Shown here piece after piece: positions 23,601-32,618 of a stretch of 64,000 bases of DNA (the stretch's first letter is position 1; each line of letters starts with the position of its first letter). The DNA is taken from positions 6,751,686 to 6,815,685 of the forward strand of contig OX411552.1 in NCBI GenBank assembly GCA_948146395.1, written 5' to 3'. The translations under genes and the position numbers were made by a program. The notes under the pieces are model-generated. The model saw nothing but the letters and a program-made list of their open reading frames with translations. It was not told the DNA's origin and did no database searches. This stretch comes from Fragum whitleyi. Its lineage: Eukaryota; Mollusca; Bivalvia; Cardiida; Cardiidae.

Positions 23601-24106
23601 GGTTGATCCTGATCGATATAATCGGTTTTACCGGCAATCCGTGAGTTAAGGTCACCCAAAATAAACACTTTACCTAAATTTTGGAAATATCTAGTGTCCG
23701 ATTCAATTTTTTCAAAAATGTCGTAATCACAATTTTCATAAATTGGCGAGCCTTCGGGTGCAATATAAGTAGAACAGATGTAAATGTTTTCTGGTATATT
23801 GAAAAAAGTCTTATCAAGTTTAAACCATTGTATGCAGTCGACAGTATTTCGGATTAATTTTACCCCGCGTGAAAAAGAATTTCTTACGTAGAGTAAAATT
23901 CCCCCGCTACTTCGCTTTGCTCTTTTATTTTGAAGTTTTCTATACGAATGAAACAGAGAAAAGCCATTTAAGGATATTTTTGAATTCTTTTTGGTCCAGG
24001 TTTCTGAAAGGAAAATCAAATCATAGTCGTTTATATAACTAATGAATTCAGTATCATTTAATTTTTCTTGGGTAAGACCCTCCACATTCCAATGTAAACA
24101 CTTCAC
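20678..24106 (-). CDS. LINE ORF2: endonuclease-reverse transcriptase
   Basis: This 1142-aa polyprotein should nick target DNA and copy the element RNA there. An APE-type endonuclease fills residues ~1-265: HWNVEG with Asn7, SETW with Glu35 and GDLNSR with Asp152/Asn154. The last motif, normally Ser-Asp-His, reads Ser-Asn262-His263. Reverse transcriptase spans roughly 535-800, with ANYRGITL (Tyr574) and FADD at 744-747. Near the C-terminus a CxxC (1065, 1068) plus later His and Cys (DEFHFLLVCP) form a zinc-knuckle-like motif. The start Met is chosen because the endonuclease begins at once after it and ORF1 stops 18 bases upstream. The frame is intact. The Asp-to-Asn change in the endonuclease may cripple nicking; the aat codon is one transition from gat. 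Confidence 0.93.
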   Translation of the reverse strand: MKCLHWNVEGLTQEKLNDTEFISYINDYDLIFLSETWTKKNSKISLNGFSLFHSYRKLQNKRAKRSSGGILLYVRNSFSRGVKLIRNTVDCIQWFKLDKTFFNIPENIYICSTYIAPEGSPIYENCDYDIFEKIESDTRYFQNLGKVFILGDLNSRIAGKTDYIDQDQPFFDHDQSDCHVTDFIPRAFSDRGSNRFGECLLELCKAVNLNIVNGRLGNDCGIGKFTCFTHNGESTVDYLLASFIDFDYILDFSIHDFNIYSNHAPFSFRLEVNKSIIKTNARNNENVTYRWNSDFRENFISEISNSIEDFQTKLEHSISLNSEPEELVNLFTDYFNTFGKKYFENRRKGKNNINLCNQSEYSMKKWFDETCRNKKSIYENALRQYNSLKNDINRQNFLLKKKDYKNYCKIAKRRYNRKMADDLKNMKNKTPKEFWKIFKQKKDSSKGSDIDILEFYEHFKKLSSHFDVQEELECEDFLRAFDATESNDCIYSELDMPFTINELRQCVKKLGTNKSCSNDNIIYEYFKESIDYIDKPLLKLFNYILDKKIFPKSWSNGVIVPIYKKGDQSDPANYRGITLTSCFSKLFTSLVNERLKAWSIKYDVITDAQFGFKSNYSTVDAIFILNSFVQKQFLEKKQLYCCFIDLEKCFDSIYRNGLWFKLIKNNITGKLFSVIRSLYNEVKLCVKHMSSISQLFNYDVGLLQGESLSPFLFSLFINDIELFLQQNTTDCFTIGQLCIYLLLFADDSVLISDTAEGLQALLSAFQKYCEKWKLKVNVEKTKIVIFNRGRNSINNQSFNYSGLDIEIVSKFNYLGLVFSSNGSFLDAIKTLSGKATRAMSDLFYITKNKDIPLNIMLDLFDSFVASIQYYACEVWGFVTSEATERIHRKFLKRILNVKQSTCNAAIYGELGRYPLHLNIKTRIVKYFVNLFSEKHSNCILQTVLNEMKNINNSNLWTSKVRDLLQRTGFCDVWLFPESVNLKIFLPIFRNRLVDIYISEWYQDISNRPSLTIFKHLKDSFNCSSYLNKMNITSYRNSVVKLRISAHQLFIETGRHRNVDRNERLCTLCNLNEVEDEFHFLLVCPSYNELRRLYFKKYYYNNPSMFKLIELLNSENLKTLNSVGIFYTKAMHKRKIELNNISN

Positions 24107-24124
24107 ACTACTCCCGCCATTGTC

Positions 24125-25162
24125 CTATTGACTAGTACCCTGTGTTGTGGGTTCTCTATATAACGAACCGTCGATGTATAGTCTATCCATCGCAAAATAT
24201 GCTTCTTTTCCGTCGTCTTTCGCTTTTTTCAAGACAGGATATAGTCTTTTTCTGGTTGCAACTATTTCGTGTGGGAATTGTTGCGCGATCCCCTCAGGTC
24301 GCTCGAGTTGATCCGCGCTTCGTCGCACTTTCTCTCTGTCCGGGTAGTAGGCAAACTTAGCAACTATAGGTCTTGTTTTATTATTGTTAAAGCGTCCAAT
24401 CCTATGAGCGCGGTGTAGCTTGATGTCAGTTGTAGCATTTTCGATTTTGCATTTATTTTCAATCATGGCTAAAACTTTGCTCACACAATCAGCGTCCTTC
24501 TCGTCTTTTTCCTCTGGAATTCCAAAAAAAAGTAAATTGTCCCTCATACTTCTGGCCTTTAAGTCAATAATTTCCCTTTTCACAGACTCCGTTTGTTCCT
24601 TTTGTTGTTTTTCTATTGTTTTCATGGTAGATAACATTGTGTCTATTTCACATTGCTTAGTTTTTAAAGATTCTATAATAGACGAATCGAAGTCTCTGCT
24701 GCTTTCAATATCAATAACTTTCTTCTCGAGGTTGCTAACTTTTGTATCTAGCTTATCTAATCGATGATTGATTGATTGAACTGAGTTTTTAATGGTATCT
24801 AACTGGGAAAGTTTGTTGTCTATTAGATCCAGTCTGCTGAGTATAGCCGAAAACTGATCACCACCTGATATGTTTAAATACGTCGGTGGTGTGTTGTAGA
24901 CGGGTGTTTGATAATGAGACCCCTGACTCTGTGCCTGTGCTGTAGGTAGTTGTGGCGATGCATAATTTGGTGCATAATTCATGTAATTACCACTCACGGG
25001 GGCCGGGACTTGATTTTGATTGTTCATATTTACTGGCTGTATAGTTTTATTACTACTAGTACTGTTAGATTTTGATTTTTCTTTATTACTCACTGTGGCC
25101 CGCCTTTTTTCATCTCCATTGTTCTCAGGTGTTATTTTGCTTGAAGTCCTTTTTCTTCCCAT
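24125..25162 (-). CDS. LINE ORF1: L1 ORF1p-like RNA-binding protein
   Basis: 345 aa. The N-terminus is basic (GRKRTSSK), then a Gln/Pro/Asn/Tyr-rich stretch (~45-95). A long coiled coil with Leu/Ile heptads (~108-205) follows, then an RRM-like fold opening ARSMRDNLLFFGIPE and holding RAHRIG and RPIVAKF, then a basic C-terminal domain. This order matches L1 ORF1p, which trimerises through the coil and coats the element RNA. The start ATG lies at the edge of the first 5' monomer (atgggaagaa). The frame is intact and the stop is 18 bases before ORF2. Confidence 0.88.
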   Translation of the reverse strand: MGRKRTSSKITPENNGDEKRRATVSNKEKSKSNSTSSNKTIQPVNMNNQNQVPAPVSGNYMNYAPNYASPQLPTAQAQSQGSHYQTPVYNTPPTYLNISGGDQFSAILSRLDLIDNKLSQLDTIKNSVQSINHRLDKLDTKVSNLEKKVIDIESSRDFDSSIIESLKTKQCEIDTMLSTMKTIEKQQKEQTESVKREIIDLKARSMRDNLLFFGIPEEKDEKDADCVSKVLAMIENKCKIENATTDIKLHRAHRIGRFNNNKTRPIVAKFAYYPDREKVRRSADQLERPEGIAQQFPHEIVATRKRLYPVLKKAKDDGKEAYFAMDRLYIDGSLYREPTTQGTSQ

Positions 25163-25680
25163 AATAAGTCAATATTCACAAATATTACCACATAATCCAA
25201 TGTTTTATCACAATATCCATTTTTAATATCGAAATAAACAATGGTATACTCAAAATTAACTAGTTAAAAGCGATTTTTTATTTATTTTTCTCATAGTTTT
25301 CACAAAGCGCGTCCATACTTCACGCATGCGCATACAACAGAGAAATTAGCATTGTGTTGAAAATGTTCTATTTGAAATTAGTCAACAATTATTACAAAAC
25401 CGGTTTATAAATACATAGAGAGAGGTCAAGCTAAAATTACACTTATCTGAAATTCAATAACTCGTTTTGTTGAGGATTCAAGAGCATATCCTTAAAAAAC
25501 ACTAAACACATGTTATTCCATAAAATGAGCCGTAAACTTCACAGTTACACGAATATATCCAGTTATCTCAATCACTTGCAATTGGTTAGTAAAAACAAAT
25601 CGATTACACGCACCCGTTTAACACGGTGTATGCATGAGCAATCACATGTTCAACGGGTTGTGTACTTTAACCAGTTTATT
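25154..25680 (-). promoter_or_regulatory. LINE 5' monomer 1 (527 bp, next to ORF1)
   Basis: Runs from tcttcccataataagtc to the next copy of the same words at 25681. The ORF1 start codon lies in its first few bases. On the minus strand it carries TATTTATAAA beside the palindrome AACCGGTTTT-like site, and GCATGCGC (an NRF-1-like word). By analogy with mouse L1 monomers I infer promoter function. Confidence 0.7.
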
Positions 25681-26207
25681 TCTTCCCATAATAAGTCAAT
25701 ATTCACAAATATTACCACATAATCCAATGTTTTATCACAATATCCATTTTTAATATCGAAATAAACAATGGTATACTCAAAATTAACTAGTTAAAAGCGA
25801 TTTTTTATTTATTTTTCTCATAGTTTTCACAAAGCGCGTCCATACTTCACGCATGCGCATACAACAGAGAAATTAGCATTGTGTTGAAAATGTTCTATTT
25901 GAAATTAGTCAACAATTATTACAAAACCGGTTTATAAATACATAGAGAGAGGTCAAGCTAAAATTACACTTATCTGAAATTCAATAACTCGTTTTGTTGA
26001 GGATTCAAGAGCATATCCTTAAAAAACACTAAACACATGTTATTCCATAAAATGAGCCGTAAACTTCACAGTTACACGAATATATCCAGTTATCTCAATC
26101 ACTTGCAATTGGTTAGTAAAAACAAATCGATTACACGCACCCGTTTAACACGGTGTATGCATGAGCAATCACATGTTCAACGGGTTGTGTACTTTAACCA
26201 GTTTATT
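25681..26207 (-). promoter_or_regulatory. LINE 5' monomer 2 (identical tandem copy)
   Basis: Repeats monomer 1 with a period of exactly 527 bases and, as far as I can compare by eye, no mismatch. It carries the same TATA-like and GCATGCGC words. Its outer edge at 26207 marks the 5' end of the element. Confidence 0.75.
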
Positions 26208-26436
26208 TTACGGCTCTTAACGTCCATTCGGAGAAATTTGAAATACTATTAATATTTTGCGGTAAGATTTGATTACCCTAAGGAAAATAAGTGGTTATGT
26301 AGATCAAGTTGTATATTAGACATGTTAAATATGTATTTTTTTCTATATATTATATATAAATGTGATTATATTTTGTAACGATGATGTACTTTGTACAAAT
26401 CTTTCAATAAACTTATCTGTCTGTCTGTCTGTCTGT
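26208..26436 (+). mobile_element. 3' end of another LINE with (CTGT)n tail
   Basis: Non-coding AT-rich sequence ending gtacaaatctttcaataaac and then tatctgtctgtctgtctgtc. AATAAA followed by a short microsatellite is typical of LINE 3' ends. No coding part remains: the full-length LINE on the other strand starts just beside it. Confidence 0.55.
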
Positions 26437-26876
26437 CATAAAATTGACAAGGTGAATAATTTTGGAATGATTTTTGCATGAAATTAAATAATTGGGAGGA
26501 ATGAGTTTTGAGTGAAATTCAGGGGAGGTAATCCGTTATCGCCAATTTTGTTCAAGAGGAACAAAATAAGCGATAATTATTACATCTCTTTAATAAAATA
26601 TTCAGAGAGGTTCTATGAATAGTTTTTTTTTGTCTTTAAAAACAAACATTCGCTTACAAAATTCACTTAAGTCAGTAAAATCGTGATTTTTTTCTAGCGG
26701 GTTTTCTAGTTTTTTTTATTTTGAAAGTAGTTGTAGATCTCACCATTTTCATTGATTTTGTTGAACGTTTGTGAATGGATTGAGTGAGTGTTTGGAATGA
26801 ATGAATTGAGTGCCGATTGTGTGATAAAGAATAGTTTCTAACGAGATAAAAGTCAATTTCACTATCTTATTAACTG
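26437..26876 (-). repeat. Family M miniature transposon, left end missing ~15 bp
   Basis: Begins at 'ataaaattgacaaggtg' directly after the (CTGT)n tail and ends cactatcttattaactg-TA. The central palindrome is present with changes (ggggaggtaatccgttatcg). Confidence 0.85.
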
Positions 26877-26879
26877 TAG

Positions 26880-27132
26880 CATTGGTCTGTTAATTAAATG
26901 ACCCTCCATTGACGTTAACTTTAGTACTTCGTAATTGTTTGTTTTTTCTCTGAAGTATGATATGTTTTATCTTGTCTTTACATGGGGTTATTTTGATATC
27001 CGTTAATAGGGGTTGATATTTATTTCACATCCTGTGTTTTCTTCATTTCAACAAAAGTGTGTGGGTTAATAAAAGAAATCAAAGAAATCATTTTCCCTTA
27101 AATATCGAAATAATTAGCTGGTGAACTTTTTA
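26880..27132. other. No recognised feature
   Basis: Short AT-rich spacer between two family M copies. Confidence 0.4.
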
Positions 27133-27568
27133 CAGTTAACAACATCTTGAAATTGACAATGTGAATGATTTTGGAAGGAATTTGGAATGAAATTGAATAA
27201 GTGTGTGGAGCGAGCTTTGATTGAATTTAATGGGAGGTAATCCATTATCGAAAATTTTGTTCAAGATGAACAAAATTTGCGATAAGTATTACCTCCCTTT
27301 AATGAAATATGCATAGAAGATCTTAAAAAAGCTTCCTTCTTCTTCAAGAACCAATCAGACGTTTTTGATTTCTATTATATCAGTGGAATCGCGATTTTAT
27401 TCTTGTTTTATTAATTTTGAAGGTAGTTTTATATCATAAATTTTTAGACATTTTGAGCGTTTTTGAATGGTTTGAGTGAGTGTTTTGAATGAGTGAATGG
27501 AGCGCTGAGTGAGCGATTTAAAATGATTTTGATCGAGATGAATGTCAATTTCACGATGTAATTAACTG
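27133..27568 (-). repeat. Family M miniature transposon, full length
   Basis: TA-CAGTTAACAACATCTTG to cacgatgtaattaactg-TA. The central palindrome is close to perfect around 'tgttcaagatgaacaaaatt'. It contains the family block ccaatcagacgtttttg. Confidence 0.92.
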
Positions 27569-27735
27569 TACCTGATAAAAGCAGCATGACGCTTTAGCAG
27601 CCATTTACCATGTACATGTAAATGCTATTTAGTTCGGGTTCACACTGACGATATTTCATATATACCCTAAACAGAGTTTTTAGATGATGAGATTGCATGG
27701 CATTTCCTATAAATTCAAATGTACGCAGAGCAAAG

Positions 27736-27778
27736 ACTATGACCAGTCCGTGTCTCTGCACAGTCTGATTAGAGTCTT
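27736..27778. repeat. Recurrent 'CAGTC-TGCAC' hairpin
   Basis: agactatgaccagtccgtg / ctgcacagtctgattagagtc forms an imperfect stem. The same stem design occurs at 31268-31309, 40664-40708 and 41250-41297. Confidence 0.5.
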
Positions 27779-27857
27779 CATTATGCGCTTTGTAGATTAA
27801 TAAGGTCTCAAAGATTCTGTAGATACTTTGACAATCTTCTGATAAAATTAAGGATAT

Positions 27858-27925
27858 GTTTGTTTGTTTGAATGGGGATTTACGCCGCTTTTAACATTAT
27901 TTCAGTCATATCGCGGCGGCTGGAA
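27858..27925 (-). mobile_element. SINE 3' tail fragment
   Basis: gtttgtttg followed by tttacgccgcttttaacatt and atatcgcggcggctgga. On the minus strand this is the conserved 3' domain plus a short (CAAA)n tail of the SINE family seen at 48445-48665. Confidence 0.65.
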
Positions 27926-28265
27926 CAAAATTGTATGAGCGTGTAGAGCGAATTTGAATCCAATATCGCAAATTTTATCCAGGATATTAAATACATTCCT
28001 TTAACAAAATATGCATACAAGTTCTATAAACAGTTTCCTATTTCTTCAAGAACCTATCAGACGCTTTTAATTTTGATAATGCCAGTCAAATCGCGATTTA
28101 TTTTCTAGCTTTATTTATTCTTGATGCCATTATTGATTCTATAGTATTCAGTGAGTTTGCAGCGTTTTTTAATGGCTTGAGTGAGTGTTTGAAATGAATT
28201 AAAGGAGCGAGTGATAAGGAATGGTTTGGTCGAGATGAATGTCAATTTCACGGTGTTGTTAACTG
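27921..28265 (-). repeat. Family M miniature transposon, left part lost
   Basis: Starts inside the family at 'tatgagcgtgtagagcgaat', with the palindrome reduced, and ends cacggtgttgttaactg-TA. Confidence 0.8.
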
Positions 28266-28663
28266 TATTCAATTATGATAAAGCAGCCAAGTAGGAAAAG
28301 TCTCGACCTTAGTCAGCCAGTGCAGTTTGGTGTCAATTCTTTACCCTGAATTTAATTACAGCCACTTTTTCAATAGAGGTCAGAAAGATTTAAAATTTCA
28401 GACTTTTTCTCTTACAAGGTAGACAAAAGTCGAAAAAGAAACGTTTTGGCTAGCCTTTGCGGAATAGGTTGAGATATAAAGTATACATATACCATCTTGT
28501 TTATGGTCCCATTTTGAGTAAACCGTCAGTGTTCTACTAGAAACTCGTAACTGCAGCTTGTATAAAGCTGTGTTTACGAGTTTTTAGTAGACAAGCGACG
28601 AAATATACATTGATGACACTCAAGCGTTCCCACGAGTGAAAACATGCGTATTATATGTATATT
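28266..28663. other. No recognised feature
   Basis: AT-rich spacer with a small palindrome around 'gtttacgagtttttagtaga' / 'actagaaactcgtaa' near 28535-28590. Confidence 0.4.
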
Positions 28664-28820
28664 TTGATAATGGGAGGTAATAAATGTCGCTAATTGTGGT
28701 CATCCTGAACAAAATTTGAGGTATTGGATTACCTCGCTTAAATTTCACTCAAAACTCACTAAACTCATTCAATTTCATTTCATTATCATTCACCTTGTCC
28801 GTTTTATGATGTTGTTAACT
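28664..28820 (+). repeat. Family M fragment, right third
   Basis: Starts at the central palindrome (tgggaggtaataaatgtcgc) and ends atgatgttgttaact. The left two thirds are absent. Confidence 0.8.
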
Positions 28821-29365
28821 ATAGCGTTTACCCATAAACATCGACGACGTTTGGACTTGCCTCTCAAGCAACATTGCATGACTTTAATTGTGAAATTCAA
28901 TTTGTATAAAATATAAAGAAGAGGGCGTATTTATGAAAATCATCTTCGCCCTAACCTGGCTCCCACTCATGTTATACTATTTCAAATTACCTCCTATTTT
29001 CTCAAAAACTGACACCACTGATCGGTCAGACAGAGAAATGTAAGCTGATAAGAAATTATACTTTCTCTAGTTGAATTGCTCATTTCACAATACTTCAGAT
29101 CAGTGGGACGGAAGCAAGTCTATCTTTGCCCGCCCGTGCTGATGTTTTCTACATTAACGTTTAAATCTATGGACGGATCAATTAAAATAGACACCATTTT
29201 CATTTCAACAATATGTTTATTACCTTTACCAATCTCAAAACAAACACATAAATTAACACAAAGACACGATCTTATATGCAAGTTCAAGTTTCCTTGATCA
29301 CTTTAAAATAATACACTCGTAACTAGAAATATCTAAATAAGGTCAATTTCGGATAACTTTTGAAT
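28821..29365. other. No recognised feature
   Basis: No supported exon; open frames here are short and unremarkable. Confidence 0.4.
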
Positions 29366-29595
29366 TGTTTTGTTCGTTTGAATCTGTTTTATCGACGCTT
29401 TCAACATTCCTTCAGTTATATTGGGGCAGCTGGAGCACCTATTATTGGATTCCTGGTATTTCTCACACCAGTACCGCCACTACACCCTTTTCTAGCGTCC
29501 AGCTGCTATCAGCGGTACCCGTAGTCTTCTAGATTGACAGTCCGATGTGCTACAAACGGCGCTATGACGGCGGCTCCGGAAACCTTGAAAGACAA
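29366..29595 (-). mobile_element. tRNA-derived SINE, near full length
   Basis: On the minus strand: a worn tRNA-like head (29545-29590, matching agcgcagttggtagcgcgtc-type sequence), then a body containing agctggacgctagaaaaggg and a 'tgtgagaaataccaggaatc' block. It ends in the 3' domain near 29400 (ccccaatataactgaaggaa). Same family as 48445-48665 and 16115-16215. Confidence 0.6.
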
Positions 29596-29700
29596 CGTTT
29601 TATCCCTGTTTAACCAAATGCCTAAGTTTTTGCATTATCGTCATAGAAAACCTGAATTTCCTAAAGTATCTATACACTACGTAGGTACATTTAAAAAGTA

Positions 29701-30078
29701 CATTAATAACATCAGGAAATTGGCATTCATATCAATCAAAACTATTTTAAATCAATCACTCCGCGCTCAAATCATTCATTCCAAACACTCACTCAAACCG
29801 CCCCAAAATGACTGAGAAGATCAAATCAACAGCTTCATAAAAATGTATACACAAAGAAAAAAATAACAATTTTACTGACATTATTGAAATTTTAAACGTC
29901 TGATTGATTCTTCACGAAATACATATATACATGTTTTATTAAACGGAGGTAATACATATCGGAAATTTTGTTCATCCTGAACAAAATTAGCGAAGAAGGT
30001 TTACCTCCCTTTAATTTCACTCAAAACTCTCTCCACACACTCATTCGATTTTAAATTAATTTCACTGTGTTTTTAAGT
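29701..30078 (+). repeat. Family M miniature transposon, right end worn
   Basis: TA-CATTAATAACATCAGGAAA on the left. The central palindrome is near perfect (cggaggtaatacatatcgga ... ggtttacctccc). The right end stops at ttcactgtgtttttaagta. Confidence 0.85.
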
Positions 30079-30097
30079 ATACGCAAGGTTAGAATCA

Positions 30098-30457
30098 ATG
30101 ACGAAACACTCACCCAGACCATTCAAAAACGCACCTTACTCACTGAAAACGATAGAACCAACAATGTCATTCAAAAATTCAAAATAATAGAAAAAATGCA
30201 ATTTGACTGACGTTATTGAAATAGTTTACAAGAATCTTGAAGAAATAGGAAACTATGTGTGGAATTTTTATGCATAATTTATTAAAGGGAGGTAATTAAT
30301 ATCGCTAATTTTGTTCACCCTGAACAAAACTTTCGATGTTTGATTACCCCCCCCCCCCACTATATTCACTCAAAACTTGCAACACACGCTCATTCAATTT
30401 CGTTCAAAAATCATTTCAAAAGCGTTCACATTGTCAATTTCATGATATTGTTAACTG
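30098..30457 (+). repeat. Family M miniature transposon, left end missing
   Basis: Begins inside at 'acactcacccagaccattca' and ends tcatgatattgttaactg-TA. The palindrome's right arm has expanded into a C-run (gattacccccccc). Confidence 0.85.
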
Positions 30458-30466
30458 TATTGTGGA

Positions 30467-30669
30467 ATTCAAAGCGACTGATTTGCCCATGAAGACACAT
30501 AAAAAGCACTGTAGGTATTTCTTATGAAAGAAGGGGGGATATAAATAATTTCGGCCAATTTACCTCATGCCGTTTATTTCATTCAAACTCACTCCTCCTA
30601 ACAAAACAATTTCATTCTGCACTCACTCCAAAATTATTCAACTTGTCGATTTCAGTATGTTATTAAATG
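30467..30669 (+). repeat. Family M fragment, right half, worn
   Basis: Shows the 'gatttgcccatgaagacaca' block of subfamily B, a broken palindrome (ggggggatataaataatttc), and an end ttcagtatgttattaaatgta. Confidence 0.65.
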
Positions 30670-30677
30670 TAACTTAA

Positions 30678-30834
30678 GGTAGTGGACCTGTTATAGTTCC
30701 GCAACGTTTTGGAACTTGTGATCTTTCATATCGTTGACCAAGGTTTCTCAATGAAATTCATTAGGAAACTTTTGTTAACACTGTTTAAGTTCATTGCTTC
30801 CGAAACGATACGGAACTATTACGGGTCCACTACC
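30678..30834. mobile_element. 157-bp miniature transposon with TTAA duplication
   Basis: Ends are ggtagtggacctgttatagt and its inverse attacgggtccactacc, matching over ~32 bp with four or so differences. TTAA lies on both sides (30674-30677 and 30835-30838), the target used by piggyBac elements. The right-hand TTAA contains the stop codon of the receptor gene at 30835-32057. Confidence 0.8.
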
Positions 30835-32057
30835 TTAACAATGAGTATGATACGCCATAGGAATATTGTAAACTTCTACCCTCCTAGGAATATAGTATCG
30901 TTCGATATCTTTATTCCAAAGACAAAAAGTCTCAATGAACATTAGTCTACATTCACGAAAACTAAAAACATAAAAATATATAGACATAAAAGTGTTTGAT
31001 ATAATCCCTAGGTAAGAGATAAATTGAAGAACTATTTTTATTCCTTGTGGTACATCTATTACTCTTGGAATAAATAGGAAAGTGAACAAAAATGTGTACA
31101 AAATTGTAAAAACACCAATATGAATAATCACTCGCACTACCGGCAGTGCTTTGTTCACCGAGTGGGAAGGGTATGCTGTTTTAGCCCGATATGATTGCGA
31201 CCATGCTTCCTTAACCCTTGTCATGCTGAACCCGGAATATTCCTGCTTTGGCAGGAGCTATAGACAAACATCAGCCTGCACACATGTGCAGTCTGATATT
31301 AGTCTACACCACCTGTTTCTCACTTTCAAACCAGAATTGTCAAAGATTTAGTTTTTTCAAATATAAATCGACCTACAGTTAGTACTTTCAGTGCTTTTTG
31401 CCCTTTGATTTTGATAAAAAAATTTGCCAAAATTTATTCAGCATGACAAGGGTTTAGAATGTCGATGTACATCGCCAAGGATGCCATATTGCAGAGACTG
31501 ATAACAGATGCTGTAGTTATCGTAATCATTGGCTGGATTTGTTGGCGTACGTCCCAGCACTTCGAAAAATCTTTTGAACAACGAACTGTTGCATTTACAA
31601 TATGCGAAATGGATATTACCGATACGAAAAGGTATACAGAACTTATTAACCGATCGACAATTCGTGTTCCGAGATACATTTGATATTTCATTGGATACTT
31701 TATGGAAACAAAGCGTTCAAGAGTTATCAAACAAACAGAGAGAAAACAGAGCATTAGAGCTGCTGTAAGCAGAACTGACAATATTGTGAGAAGAAAATCT
31801 CTTACAACTTTATCTTGAATGAATGTTACAGAAAACTGTAACGCGATGGCTGAGTGGAGAATCAAATCAGATATCAATAGGTTTTTTGTGAGAAGTGTTA
31901 ACTGTTTCTTTAGCTGCACACATTTATGTAATATGAGCAGAGCTACTATATCAAAGGAAGCTATTATGATAAATATAATTATTTGAAAGATAGCAACTCC
32001 GAGAAAGGGTCGAGAAAACCCTGCGGTGAAGCTGGTATCGTTCCCTGTCCTGTTCAT
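30835..32057 (-). pseudogene. Rhodopsin-like seven-transmembrane receptor split by a transposon
   Basis: The intact part (32057 to the insert) gives residues 1-201: N-glycosylation sites at Asn2 and Asn6, TM1 ~21-44, TM2 ~59-80 with LLISD (Asp64), TM3 ~88-112 followed by LERFVSIKYPMKY in place of DRY, TM4 ~135-156 and TM5 ~175-198. The rest (31210-30835) gives the end of loop 3, TM6 (VRVIIHIGVFTILY) and TM7 with NTFMSIYFY in place of NPxxY. Between them is a 238-bp insert plus a 4-bp duplication. As it stands, translation adds six foreign residues after Leu201 and stops. Removing 242 bases restores one 326-aa frame. No intron is seen. It could be a recent pseudogene or one allele of a live gene. 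Ligand unknown. Confidence 0.8.
31215..31452. mobile_element. 238-bp piggyBac-like miniature transposon inside the receptor
   Basis: Ends cccttgtcatgctgaa and ttcagcatgacaaggg are perfect inverse copies (16 bp). The left flank is TTAA (31211-31214); the right is TTTA (31453-31456), one base changed. TTAA target and CCCT-type ends fit piggyBac-derived elements. It holds a small hairpin (31268-31309) also found elsewhere in the window. No coding capacity. Confidence 0.85.
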
Positions 32058-32184
32058 TGTATGTTAGATAGTTAGGTCTAGTTATTCATGTATATTGAAA
32101 TTCACCAGGGTCTTGTTGTTACAGAGATCACCATTAGTCAGATTTTATTTAAAAGTTGATTTCAGTCAAGTTTGATTGTTGGTA

Positions 32185-32618
32185 AAGTTAAGAACATGGT
32201 GAAATTGACAAGATGAATAATTATTAAATGATTTTGGAATGAAATTGAATGAGTTTGTGGGGCAAGTTCTTAGTGAATTTAATGGGAGATAATCCAATTT
32301 CGCAAATTTTGTTCAGAATGAACAAAATTAGCGATATTAATGACCTCCCTATAAAAAATGCATATATGTTCTATAAATGGTGTTCTATTTCTTCAAGATC
32401 TAATCAGACGCTTACAATATTAATTATTTCAGTGAAATCCCAAATATTTTTCCCAGGTATTTCTATTTTAACGGAGTTGTTGTTATACGATTTTCAGTGA
32501 GTTTGGAGCGGTTTTTAATGGTTTAAGTGAGTGTTTGGAATGAATGAATGGAGCGCTGAGTGAGCGATTTAGAATGGTTTTGATAGAGATGAATGTCAAT
32601 TTCACGTCGTAACTAATA
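32185..32618 (-). repeat. Family M miniature transposon, full length, worn ends
   Basis: Left aaagttaagaacatggtg, right tttcacgtcgtaactaataa. The palindrome is kept (gggagataatccaatttcgc ... atgacctccc). It lies about 130 bp upstream of the receptor start codon. Confidence 0.88.

Larger units (their letters stand above)
20451..26207 (-). mobile_element. Full-length two-ORF LINE retrotransposon
   Basis: Read on the minus strand the element has two tandem 527-bp 5' monomers, ORF1 (345 aa), an 18-base gap, ORF2 (1142 aa with endonuclease and reverse transcriptase), a 3' UTR with AATAAA, and a tail of five CTGTT units. Both ORFs are uninterrupted and the 5' monomers look identical, so insertion is recent. 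ORF1 is L1 ORF1p-like, while the pentanucleotide tail is unlike poly(A)-tailed mammalian L1, so I do not fix the clade. I could not see a convincing target-site duplication. Confidence 0.9.

Noticed and set aside
20440..26220. Target-site duplication of the full-length LINE
   Set aside because: Flanks at 20443-20450 and 26208-26215 share no convincing word; perhaps the insertion caused a small deletion or the 5' flank belongs to the other LINE's end.
25510..26252. Two 70-aa plus-strand frames, nearly identical
   Set aside because: They are antisense in the LINE 5' monomers; duplication comes from the tandem monomer and the peptide has no known features.
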